A stretch of DNA of 64,000 nucleotides from Methylotetracoccus oryzae. Lineage in GTDB: Bacteria; Pseudomonadota; Gammaproteobacteria; Methylococcales; Methylococcaceae. The stretch covers positions 62,001 to 126,000 of the forward strand of contig NZ_SRSH01000016.1 in the NCBI RefSeq assembly GCF_006175985.1. Reading direction: 5' to 3'. The notes beneath the pieces are model-generated. The model saw only the letters and a list, made by a program, of their open reading frames with translations, was not told where the DNA came from and did no database searches. The first letter of the stretch is position 1, and each line of letters begins with the position of its first letter. This document shows, in pieces, positions 54,240 to 62,831 of this stretch. The position numbers were made by a program, and so were the translations under genes.

Positions 54240-55520
54240 ATGAAGTTCAAAGAGTTCAGGCAGGCCGGACACTGGCCCACCTTGCTGTCGGCCTTTCTTT
54301 ATTTCGACGTGTCGTTCATGGTCTGGGTGATGCTGGGGCCGCTCGCCCTTTACATCACCCAGGAACTGGGCCTTCCGGTCGGCGAGAAATTCACGATCGT
54401 CGCCATCCCGATCCTGTCCGGGGCAATCCTGCGGATTCCGCTCGGCATGCTGGCGGATCACTTCGGACCCAAACGCACCGGCGTGCTGGCGCAGGCGCTG
54501 GTCATTGCCGGGCTGGTCTACGTGTTCTTCTTCAGCCTGCATTCCAAGCTGGAGGTCGAACTGCTGGGCCTGCTGCTGGGTGTGGCCGGCGCCAGTTTCT
54601 CGGTGGCCCTGCCGCAGGCCAGCCGCTGGTATCCGCCGCAATATCAGGGGATCGTCATGGGTATCGCCGGCGCCGGGAACATGGGCGTCGTGCTGGATTC
54701 GATGATCGTGCCGTGGCTGGCCGAGACCTATGGCTGGCAGTCGGTGTTCGGTTTCCTGACCCTGCCTCTGCTGCTGGTGCTGATCATCTACGCGGTGCTG
54801 GTCAAGGACGCGCCGGAAAAGCGCCGCCCGGTGACCTGGAAGAACTACGCGGCCCTGATGGCCGATGCCGACACTTGGTGGTTCATGTTCTTCTACTCGA
54901 TCACCTTCGGCGGCTTCGTCGGCCTCGGCAATGCGCTGCCGCTGTATTTCACGAATTGGTACCACGTCTCGGGGATTGCGGCAGGCATGATGTCGGCGAT
55001 CGTCGTATTCGGCGGGTCGATGTTCCGTCCGCTCGGCGGGCTGATCGCCGACCGGATCGGCGGCATCAAGGCCTTGCAGATCCTGTTCGTGATCGTTTCG
55101 CTCAGCTACCTCAGCATTTCGTTTCTGCCGGAAGGGCCGCTGCCGGCCGCGGCGCAGGCCACCGACGCCAAGGTCGCAGGGTGGGCATTCGACGATCTGC
55201 CAAGGGTCGCCTGGGTCGCGGTCGCCATCTTTTTCGTCGGGGCCATGGCGCTCGGCATGGGCAACGGTTCGGTATTCCAGTTGGTGCCGCTGCGCTTTCG
55301 CGGAGAGATCGGCGTGATGACGGGCCTGGTTGGTGCGGCGGGCGGCGTCGGCGGCTTCTTCCTGGCCAAGGCCCTGGGCCTGTCCTGGGATCTGCAGCAC
55401 GGTTTCGCCGCCGGTTTCAGCGTGTTCGCCGGTCTGCCGCTGCTGGGTCTGCTTGGACTGACCTGGGTCAAGCGCCGCTGGCGCACGACCTGGGGCGCCG
55501 TGTCGGGCGCCCGGGTTTAG
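54240..55520 (+). CDS. NarK/NasA-type MFS nitrate transporter
   Basis: 426 residues, 12 membrane helices. The nitrate signature motifs are present twice: GIAGAGNMGVVLDSMI after helix 4 and GLVGAAGGVGGFFLA in helix 11. The conserved substrate-binding Arg is expected in the block SVALPQASRWYPPQY. It imports nitrate, possibly with protons, across the inner membrane. I choose the ATG at 54240 because earlier starts would lie inside or just after the terminator. It is the first gene of the nitrate operon and its expression depends on read-through of the leader terminator. Confidence 0.92.
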   Translation: MKFKEFRQAGHWPTLLSAFLYFDVSFMVWVMLGPLALYITQELGLPVGEKFTIVAIPILSGAILRIPLGMLADHFGPKRTGVLAQALVIAGLVYVFFFSLHSKLEVELLGLLLGVAGASFSVALPQASRWYPPQYQGIVMGIAGAGNMGVVLDSMIVPWLAETYGWQSVFGFLTLPLLLVLIIYAVLVKDAPEKRRPVTWKNYAALMADADTWWFMFFYSITFGGFVGLGNALPLYFTNWYHVSGIAAGMMSAIVVFGGSMFRPLGGLIADRIGGIKALQILFVIVSLSYLSISFLPEGPLPAAAQATDAKVAGWAFDDLPRVAWVAVAIFFVGAMALGMGNGSVFQLVPLRFRGEIGVMTGLVGAAGGVGGFFLAKALGLSWDLQHGFAAGFSVFAGLPLLGLLGLTWVKRRWRTTWGAVSGARV

Positions 55521-55537
55521 CCGCGCTTCGCGATCGC

Positions 55538-57256
55538 ATGTCACGGGACTCGGGGCTGATCGTGCAGGCCGGTTTCGCGACGCGGCAGGGCCGCCGGGCG
55601 GACAACCAGGACTATGTCGGCCTGGTCTGTCCGGCGGGCGGCATGACCGCTCACGCGGAGGTGCTGGCCGTCGTGGCCGACGGTTGCGGCGGTCTGCCCG
55701 GCGGCCGCACGGCGGCGGAAGTGTGCGTGCGCGGCTTTATCGAAGGCTTCTCGGGGCTGCCCCAAACCCTGGGCGCTCACCGCCGCGCGTCCCGCGCGCT
55801 GTCGGCCGTCAATGGCTGGATCCACGCGATGGGCCGGCAGGATCCGGGTCACCGCGGCATGGCGACGACCTTCAGCGCACTCGTGCTGGACCGGCGGCAG
55901 GCCCACACCGTGCATATCGGCGACTCGCGCATCTACCGGTTGCGGGGCGAGCGCCTGGACCGCCTGACCCGCGACCATGCCTTGACCGCGCCAGGCCTGG
56001 ACCATGCCCTGACGCGGGCCGTGGGTTTCGACAGCGCCGTGCCGGCCGATTGCGAGGTACATCCGCTGGAAGCGCACGACCGCTATGTGCTCTGCACGGA
56101 CGGACTGCACGGGGCCTTGCCCTCCGAGGCGATCTGGGAGGTATTGCGGCAACGCCAGCACCCGCAGGCCTGCGCGGATGCCCTGGCGGACGCCGCGCTG
56201 CAAAAGGACGGCAGCGACAACATCACGGTGGCCGTGGTCGACGTGATCGCGTTGCCGCCGCCGGGCAGCGACGGGTTGTACGAGAGCCTCGGCGAACTGG
56301 CGGTGCTGGAGTTGCCCGAAGTGGGCCACACGGTCGACGACTACGTACTCGAACACGTGTTGTCGAAGGGGCGATATAGCTGTCTGTTCGTCGCGAATGA
56401 CCGGCGGACCGGCTCCGGCGTGGTGCTGAAATTTCCGCACCCGTGCGTCGTCAGCGAACGGGAGTACCTGGAAGCCTTCACGCGCGAAGCCTGGATCGGC
56501 CTGCGCATCAAGAGCCCCTGGCTGGCCGAGATCATCGAGCAGGCGCCGGGTCGCCAGACCCGACTGTATTCGGTCATGCCCCACTACCGCGGCGACACCC
56601 TGGAGTCACGGCTCGTCGCGCAGCCGCCGGTCAGCTTCGATGCCGGCCTCGACGTGACGCTGAAGCTGTGTCGCGCGGTGCATGCGCTGCATCGCCGCGG
56701 CGTGATCCATCGGGACATCAAGCCCGAAAACGTGCTCCTGCTCGAGGATGGCGGGCTCAAGCTGGTCGATCTCGGTGTGGCGTCGCTGCCGGAACGCGGC
56801 GACCTGCCCGAGGCGCCCATGCCGGGCACGGCCAGTTATCTGGCGCCCGAGTTGTTTCGGGAGGCGCGGGCGAGCGTCGTCACCGATGTGTTTGCGGTCG
56901 GCGTGACCCTTTACCGGCTGTTTGCGGGCGGTCACTACCCCTATGGCGAGATCGAACCGTTCACGCATCCGCGTTTCGTCGGCTTCCGTCCGCTCGAAAA
57001 GCACCGTCCGGACCTTCCCGCCTGGCTCGGTGCCGTGATCCAGCGCGCGGTGGCGCCCGACCCCAAGGATCGCTATGCCGACACGATCGAGCTGGCTTTC
57101 GATCTGGAGCATGGCCTGGCGAAGGGCGGGCAGCGTGCTCCCGCGCCGCGGCCGCCCTGGTTCCGCCGCCATCCCGCGCGGGCCTGGCAGATCGCGGCGA
57201 TCGCGCAGTTCCTTTTCCTGCTGTTCTGGTTCGGCTTCCGCAGCCTGCCCGGCTAG
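55538..57256 (+). CDS. PP2C phosphatase-Ser/Thr kinase fusion with C-terminal membrane anchor
   Basis: 572 residues. Residues 1-240 are a PP2C-type phosphatase: RRADNQD, then VVADGCGG with metal-binding Asp48, CTDGLHG and GSDNITV. Residues 265-530 are a protein kinase: VVLKF with the ATP-binding Lys298, HRDIKPENVL with catalytic Asp393, and VDLGVAS, where the usual DFG is DLG (Asp411). A single helix IAAIAQFLFLLFWFGF ends the protein. It sits 17 bp after the nitrate transporter, as in several proteobacterial nitrate operons. It may modulate transport or assimilation by reversible phosphorylation, but the target is unknown. Confidence 0.9.
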   Translation: MSRDSGLIVQAGFATRQGRRADNQDYVGLVCPAGGMTAHAEVLAVVADGCGGLPGGRTAAEVCVRGFIEGFSGLPQTLGAHRRASRALSAVNGWIHAMGRQDPGHRGMATTFSALVLDRRQAHTVHIGDSRIYRLRGERLDRLTRDHALTAPGLDHALTRAVGFDSAVPADCEVHPLEAHDRYVLCTDGLHGALPSEAIWEVLRQRQHPQACADALADAALQKDGSDNITVAVVDVIALPPPGSDGLYESLGELAVLELPEVGHTVDDYVLEHVLSKGRYSCLFVANDRRTGSGVVLKFPHPCVVSEREYLEAFTREAWIGLRIKSPWLAEIIEQAPGRQTRLYSVMPHYRGDTLESRLVAQPPVSFDAGLDVTLKLCRAVHALHRRGVIHRDIKPENVLLLEDGGLKLVDLGVASLPERGDLPEAPMPGTASYLAPELFREARASVVTDVFAVGVTLYRLFAGGHYPYGEIEPFTHPRFVGFRPLEKHRPDLPAWLGAVIQRAVAPDPKDRYADTIELAFDLEHGLAKGGQRAPAPRPPWFRRHPARAWQIAAIAQFLFLLFWFGFRSLPG

Positions 57257-57313
57257 CGGTCGGATGAGCCGGTTTTACCCAACGAAAGATCGCGCAGCGC
57301 GCGAGGAGTGGCG

Positions 57314-59770
57314 ATGAAAGCCAAACAGAAACTGATCGTGATCGGCAACGGCATGGCGGGCATCCGGACCGTCGAGGAAGTCCTGAAGCGCTCGCCGGAG
57401 GCCTATGAGATCACGGTGTTCGGCGCCGAGCCGCACTGCAACTACAACCGGATCCTGCTGTCGCCGGTGCTGGCCGGCGAAAAGACGCTCAAGGACATCG
57501 TGCTGAACGATGATGACTGGTACTGGAAGAACGGCATCACGCTGCACAAGGGCAAGACGATCGTTGCGATCGATCGGCGCCGGCGTCTCGTCCGGACCGA
57601 AGACGGACTCGAAACCCCGTACGACCGGCTGTTGCTGGCGACCGGTTCGAACCCGGTGATCATTCCGTTCCCGGGCAAGGATCTGCCGGGCGTGATCGGT
57701 TTTCGCGATGTCAAGGATGTGGACCGGATGGTCGACGCCGCCGAGAAGTACCGCCATGCGGTCGTGATCGGTGGCGGGCTGCTGGGCCTCGAGGCGGCCA
57801 ACGGGCTGCGCAAGCGCGGCATGGAGGTCACCGTCGTGCACATTCTCGACAGCCTGATGGAACGGCAGCTCGACAAACCCGCGTCGGCGCTGCTGAAGCG
57901 GGCGCTGGAACAGGATGGGCTCCGCTTCATGATGGAGGCGCAGACCGAGGCGCTGCTCGGCGAGGACCGGGTGCGCGCGGTCCGCTTCAAGGACGGCAAC
58001 GAAATCCCGGCCGATCTGGTGGTCATGGCCGTCGGCATCCGGCCGAATATCGAACTGGCCAAGGCGGCCGGCCTGCACTGCGAGCGCGGGATCGTCGTCA
58101 ACGATACGATGCAGACCTACGATCCGCGTATCTACGCGGTCGGCGAATGCGTGCAGCACCGCGGCCAGTTGTTCGGTCTGGTTGCGCCGCTGTTCGAGCA
58201 GGCCAAGGTCTGCGCCGATCATCTGGTCGAGTTCGGCATCGCCCGCTACCAGGGTTCGGTCACGTCGACGAAGCTCAAGGTCACCGGCATCGACCTGTTT
58301 TCGGCGGGTGATTTCCAGGGGGGCGAAGGCTACGAGGAACTGTGCTACCAGGATCCGGCCCGCAGTGTTTACAAGAAGTTGACCGTCAGGGAGAACCGGG
58401 TGCGCGGGGCAGTGCTGTACGGCGATACCGGCGACGGCGCCTGGTATTTCCAGCTGATGCGCGAAGGCACCGACATCTCGGCTTTCCGCGAAAGCATCTT
58501 GTTCGGCCAGGCGCACCTCGGCGATTCCGGCCATGGCGACCAGAATCGAGCCTCGCTGCTGCCGGACGACGCGGAGGTCTGCGGCTGCAACGGGGTCTGC
58601 AAGAAGACCATCGTCGATGCGATCGTCCAGCAGAAGCTGTTCACGCTGGAGGACGTGCGGGCGCACACCAAGGCCTCGGCCTCGTGCGGATCGTGCACCG
58701 GCCTGGTCGAACAGTTGTTGCACAGCACCCTGGGCAGCGACTATTCGGTGACGCCGGCGAAGAAACCGCTGTGCAAATGCACCGAGCGCACGCACGAGGA
58801 GGTTCGCGCCGCAATCCGCCGGGAGGGGCTCAAGAGCATCCCGGCCGTCATGCAGTTCATGGAATGGGGCACGGTGGACGGCTGTGCGTCCTGCCGCCCG
58901 GCGCTGAATTATTATCTGTTGTGCGAATGGCCGGCCGAATACCGCGACGACGCGCAGTCGCGCTTCATCAACGAGCGCGCTCATGCGAACATCCAGAAGG
59001 ACGGGACGTACTCGGTAGTGCCGCGGATGTGGGGCGGTGTGACGACGCCGGCCGAGCTGCGCGCCATCGCCGAGGTGGCCGAGAAGTACCGCGTGCCGAC
59101 CGTCAAGGTCACCGGCGGCCAGCGCATCGACCTGCTCGGTGTCAAAAAGGACGATCTGCCGCGGATGTGGGCCGATCTGAACGCTGCCGGCTTCGTGTCC
59201 GGACATGCCTACGGCAAGGCGCTGCGCACCGTGAAGACTTGTGTCGGCCAGGAATGGTGCCGTTTCGGCACGCAGGACTCGACGCGGATGGGCATCGACC
59301 TGGAAAAGATGACCTGGGGTTCGTGGACCCCGCACAAGTTCAAGATGGCGGTGTCGGGCTGCCCGCGGAACTGCGCCGAGGCGACGATCAAGGACTTCGG
59401 CGTGGTCGCGGTCGATTCGGGCTGGGAGTTGCACGTCGGCGGCAATGGCGGGGTGAAGGTCCGCGCGACCGATTTCCTGTGCAAGGTCGAAACCGAAGAG
59501 CAGGTGAAGGAATACTGCGGCGCCTTCATGCAGCTTTACCGCGAGGAAGCGCGCTATCTGGAACGCACGGCGCCGTGGATCGAACGGGTCGGGCTGCCGT
59601 ACGTGAAACAGCGTATCGTCGATGACGCGGCGGGCCGGCAGACCTTGTTCCAGCGCTTCATGGAATCCCAGGTCACGGCTCAGGTCGACCCGTGGGCGGA
59701 GCGCGCCCGCGGCGCGGAACGCAACGAGTTTCAGCCGATCCGGATCGACCGGAAGGGGTTGGCGGCATGA
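57314..59770 (+). CDS. nirB: Assimilatory NAD(P)H nitrite reductase, large subunit
   Basis: 818 residues from the ATG at 57314, with GAGGAG upstream. Order of domains: FAD/NADH-binding (LIVIGNGMAGIRTVEEVL, then VVIGGGLLGLEAANGL), BFD-like [2Fe-2S] domain (CGCNGVCKKTIVDAI and CGSCTG), and two ferredoxin-like half domains. The siroheme-[4Fe-4S] motifs are TCVGQEWCRFG (C-x5-C) and SGCPRNCAEA (C-x3-C). With NirD it reduces nitrite to ammonium in the cytoplasm. All expected cofactor ligands are visible. The stop overlaps the NirD start (ATGA). Confidence 0.96.
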   Translation: MKAKQKLIVIGNGMAGIRTVEEVLKRSPEAYEITVFGAEPHCNYNRILLSPVLAGEKTLKDIVLNDDDWYWKNGITLHKGKTIVAIDRRRRLVRTEDGLETPYDRLLLATGSNPVIIPFPGKDLPGVIGFRDVKDVDRMVDAAEKYRHAVVIGGGLLGLEAANGLRKRGMEVTVVHILDSLMERQLDKPASALLKRALEQDGLRFMMEAQTEALLGEDRVRAVRFKDGNEIPADLVVMAVGIRPNIELAKAAGLHCERGIVVNDTMQTYDPRIYAVGECVQHRGQLFGLVAPLFEQAKVCADHLVEFGIARYQGSVTSTKLKVTGIDLFSAGDFQGGEGYEELCYQDPARSVYKKLTVRENRVRGAVLYGDTGDGAWYFQLMREGTDISAFRESILFGQAHLGDSGHGDQNRASLLPDDAEVCGCNGVCKKTIVDAIVQQKLFTLEDVRAHTKASASCGSCTGLVEQLLHSTLGSDYSVTPAKKPLCKCTERTHEEVRAAIRREGLKSIPAVMQFMEWGTVDGCASCRPALNYYLLCEWPAEYRDDAQSRFINERAHANIQKDGTYSVVPRMWGGVTTPAELRAIAEVAEKYRVPTVKVTGGQRIDLLGVKKDDLPRMWADLNAAGFVSGHAYGKALRTVKTCVGQEWCRFGTQDSTRMGIDLEKMTWGSWTPHKFKMAVSGCPRNCAEATIKDFGVVAVDSGWELHVGGNGGVKVRATDFLCKVETEEQVKEYCGAFMQLYREEARYLERTAPWIERVGLPYVKQRIVDDAAGRQTLFQRFMESQVTAQVDPWAERARGAERNEFQPIRIDRKGLAA

Positions 59771-60084
59771 GCGACTGGATCGAGGTCGGTTTGCTGGCGG
59801 ACATCCCGCGGCAGGGCGCGCGCGTGCTGCAAAGTCCGCGCGGGCCGATCGCGGTGTTCCGCACCGTGGAGGACGAGGTGTTCGCCGTGCTGGACCGCTG
59901 TCCGCACAAAGGGGGTCCGCTGTCGCAGGGCATCGTGCACGATCGCAAGGTGGCCTGCCCGCTGCACAACTGGGTCATCGATCTGGCCGCGGGCGAGGCC
60001 GTGGCGCCGGATCACGGTTGTGTGAACCGGTTTCCGGTGCGGCTCGACGCGGACCGGGTGTTCCTGCAACTGGCCGAGGTCTGA
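59767..60084 (+). CDS. nirD: Nitrite reductase small subunit, Rieske-type
   Basis: 105 residues, starting within the nirB stop codon. The Rieske motifs are intact: RCPHKGGPLSQG with Cys45 and His47, and CPLHNWVIDL with Cys64 and His67. In enterobacterial NirD these ligands are usually lost, so here the subunit probably carries a real [2Fe-2S] cluster and may take part in electron transfer. It is the small subunit of NirBD and is followed by the nitrate reductase gene after 4 bp. Confidence 0.95.
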   Translation: MSDWIEVGLLADIPRQGARVLQSPRGPIAVFRTVEDEVFAVLDRCPHKGGPLSQGIVHDRKVACPLHNWVIDLAAGEAVAPDHGCVNRFPVRLDADRVFLQLAEV

Positions 60085-60088
60085 GGCG

Positions 60089-62779
60089 ATGACGCATGTG
60101 GCGCCGGAGACGACGGGTCACTCGGAGCCGGGTCCGATCAAGACGACGTGCCCGTACTGCGGCGTCGGTTGCGGCGTGCTCGCGACGCGGGGGCCGACGG
60201 GGGTCCGGATCAAGGGCGATCCGGAGCATCCGGCCAACCAGGGGCGCCTATGCTCGAAGGGTTCGGCCCTGGCAGAAACGCTGTCGCTGGAAACGCGGTT
60301 GCTGTACCCGGAGATTGCCGGCCGGCGCGTTTCATGGGACACCGCGCTGGACAAGGTCGCGCGGCGCTTCAGTGAGGCGATCGCCGAGCATGGACCGGAT
60401 GCGGTCGCCTTCTACGTGTCGGGCCAGTTGCTGACCGAAGACTATTACGTCGCGAACAAGCTGATGAAGGGCTTCATCGGCTCGGCTAACATCGACACGA
60501 ACTCGCGGCTGTGCATGGCCTCCAGCGTCGCCGGCCACCGCCGGGCGTTCGGCGAGGATCTGGTGCCGGGCTGCTACGAGGATCTGGAACTGGCCGATCT
60601 CGTCGTGCTGGTCGGATCCAATGCCGCCTGGTGCCATCCGGTCATCCATCAGCGATTGATGAAGGCCCGGGAGCGGAATCCGGCCGCGCGTCTCGTCACG
60701 ATCGATCCGCGCCGCACGGCGACCGCCGAATCGGCCGACCTGCATCTCGCGGTCGCGCCGGGCACGGATGTGATCCTGTTCGCCGGCTTGCTGGACTACC
60801 TGCGGCGCAACGACGGCCTGGACTACGACTTCATCGAGCGCCACACGGAAGGGCTGGCCGCCGCGCTCAACGCGGCGCGTCAGACCGCGCCGTCCATTCC
60901 GGCGGTCGCCGCGGCCTGCGGTCTGGCGGAAGGCGATGTGTCGTGCTTCTACCACTGGTTCGCGCGGACGCCTAAGGCCGTGACGGCCTGGTCACAGGGA
61001 GTCAACCAGTCCAGCGCCGGCACCGACAAGGTCAACGCGATCGTCAACGTGCATCTCGCGACCGGCCGTATCGGCCAACCCGGAATGGGGCCGTTTTCGC
61101 TGACCGGCCAGCCGAACGCGATGGGCGGGCGTGAGGTCGGAGGGCTCGCGAACCAGCTGGCCGCACACCTCGACATCGAGAATGCCGATCACCGCGAACT
61201 CGCCCGTGATTTCTGGCGTTCGCCGCGCATCGCCGAACGGCCGGGACTGAAAGCCGTCGATCTGTTTCGGGCGATCGGCGAAGGACGCATCAAGGCATTG
61301 TGGATCATCGCGACCAATCCGGTCGCCAGCCTGCCGGACGTCAACGCCGCGCGGGCGGCGCTGGGGGACTGCCCGTTCGTGGTTGTGTCCGACTGCGAGG
61401 CGGGAACGGATCTGTCCCGCTATGCCCATGTGCAACTGCCCGCGCTGGCCTGGGGCGAGAAGGACGGCACGGTGACCAACTCCGAGCGCCGGATCTCGCG
61501 CCAGCGGGCGTTCCTGCCGGCGCCTGGCGAGGCGCGCGCGGACTGGTGGATGCTGGCCGAGGTCGGGCGGCGGATGGGCTACGGGGAGGCGTTTCGTTAC
61601 CGCAGTCCCGACCAGATTTTCCGCGAACATGCCGCGCTCTCGGGGTATCGGAACGCTGGGCAGCGGGTGTTCGACATTGCGGGTCTTTCCGGGCTGGCAG
61701 CCGAGGCTTATGATGGCCTGCACCCCATCCAATGGCCGGTTACGACGGAAATGCCCGAGGGCAGCGCCCGTCTCGAGATGCCGGCCATGACCGACCGCGC
61801 CGGGCGTCGCGCGCGTTTTGTCCCGGTCGCGTACCGGGCGCCGCTGTCGACGACCGATCCCGAGCATCCGCTGATCCTGAACACCGGCCGCATCCGCGAT
61901 CAGTGGCACACGATGACCCGCACCGGCAAGGCGGCACGGCTGAACGCGCATCTGTCCGAACCCTATGCCGAACTGCATCCGCGCGATGCCGGCGCCCTCG
62001 GAATCCTGGACGGTGCGCTGGTGCGCTTGACCAGCCGGCATGGCGTGATGCTGGCCCGCGCCCGGGTCACCGACGCGCAGCAGTGCGGTTCGGTATTCGC
62101 GCCGATGCACTGGACCGACGCCAATGCCCGCGGTGCGTTGGTCAATGCGCTGGTCGGCCCGGCTTGCGATCCGGTGTCCGGCGAGCCCGAGTCGAAATTC
62201 ACGCCGGTGCGAGTCGAGGCCTATCGTCCCGCATGGCAGGGCTTTGCGTTCTCGCGCCAGCCGCTGGCCTTTCCGGACGCGACCTACTGTGTCGCCATCC
62301 GGGGACGTGGTCACTGGCGCTACGAATTGGCCGGGGAGAGCGCGCCGGACGATTGGGGCGCCGCCGCGCGTGCCGCGGGAGGGGGCGACGCGGACGAATG
62401 GCTGGAATTCTCCGATCCGCGCGCCCGGCGCTACCGCTGCGCCCGTTTGTCGGCATCGCAACTGGCGTTCTGCCTGTTCGTCGAAACCGGTTCGAGCCTC
62501 CCGGCACGCGACTGGCTGAGCTCGTTGTTCGGTGACCACCCGGTCCCGGAGGACGCGCGCCGTGCGCTGCTGTCGGGCAAGCCTGCAAACGCCGAACAGG
62601 ACCGGGGCCAAACGGTTTGCTCTTGCTTCGGGGTCGGGATCAACACCTTGCGTGCCGCGATTCGCGAGCACGGCTTGACGACCACTGCCGAAATCGGAGA
62701 CCTGCTGAAAGCGGGCCGGAACTGCGGTTCCTGCGTGCCGGAACTGCGCATCCTGCTGCAGGAAGCCCGCGTCTCCTGA
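60089..62779 (+). CDS. nasA: Assimilatory nitrate reductase, catalytic subunit
   Basis: 896 residues. The N-terminal [4Fe-4S] ligands are Cys21, Cys24, Cys28 and Cys55 in CPYCGVGC and GRLCSKG. The molybdopterin-guanine-dinucleotide regions follow, including VSGQLLTEDYYVANKL, DTNSRLCMASSVAGHRRAFG (with the likely Mo-ligand Cys) and NVHLATGRIGQPGMGPFSLT. The C-terminal region has CSCFGVGINTLRAAI and NCGSCVPELR, a BFD-like [2Fe-2S] domain. It reduces nitrate to nitrite in the cytoplasm. No separate electron-transfer subunit gene (NasB/NasC type) follows, so the built-in BFD domain may receive electrons from ferredoxin or from another reductase. Confidence 0.95.
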   Translation: MTHVAPETTGHSEPGPIKTTCPYCGVGCGVLATRGPTGVRIKGDPEHPANQGRLCSKGSALAETLSLETRLLYPEIAGRRVSWDTALDKVARRFSEAIAEHGPDAVAFYVSGQLLTEDYYVANKLMKGFIGSANIDTNSRLCMASSVAGHRRAFGEDLVPGCYEDLELADLVVLVGSNAAWCHPVIHQRLMKARERNPAARLVTIDPRRTATAESADLHLAVAPGTDVILFAGLLDYLRRNDGLDYDFIERHTEGLAAALNAARQTAPSIPAVAAACGLAEGDVSCFYHWFARTPKAVTAWSQGVNQSSAGTDKVNAIVNVHLATGRIGQPGMGPFSLTGQPNAMGGREVGGLANQLAAHLDIENADHRELARDFWRSPRIAERPGLKAVDLFRAIGEGRIKALWIIATNPVASLPDVNAARAALGDCPFVVVSDCEAGTDLSRYAHVQLPALAWGEKDGTVTNSERRISRQRAFLPAPGEARADWWMLAEVGRRMGYGEAFRYRSPDQIFREHAALSGYRNAGQRVFDIAGLSGLAAEAYDGLHPIQWPVTTEMPEGSARLEMPAMTDRAGRRARFVPVAYRAPLSTTDPEHPLILNTGRIRDQWHTMTRTGKAARLNAHLSEPYAELHPRDAGALGILDGALVRLTSRHGVMLARARVTDAQQCGSVFAPMHWTDANARGALVNALVGPACDPVSGEPESKFTPVRVEAYRPAWQGFAFSRQPLAFPDATYCVAIRGRGHWRYELAGESAPDDWGAAARAAGGGDADEWLEFSDPRARRYRCARLSASQLAFCLFVETGSSLPARDWLSSLFGDHPVPEDARRALLSGKPANAEQDRGQTVCSCFGVGINTLRAAIREHGLTTTAEIGDLLKAGRNCGSCVPELRILLQEARVS

Positions 62780-62787
62780 ACGCGGGC
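62765..62787 (+). repeat. Stem-loop overlapping the nitrate reductase stop codon
   Basis: GCCCGCGT at 62765-62772 and ACGCGGGC at 62780-62787 form a perfect 8-bp inverted repeat with loop CTCCTGA, which contains the stop codon of the reductase. No T-tract follows, so it is not a normal terminator. It could limit 3' decay of the upstream message or lower read-through into the NasS-like gene. Confidence 0.55.
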
Positions 62788-62831
62788 GCATTGAACATTC
62801 GATTCCCTTTGAACCTTGAGGAGACGCTCGA

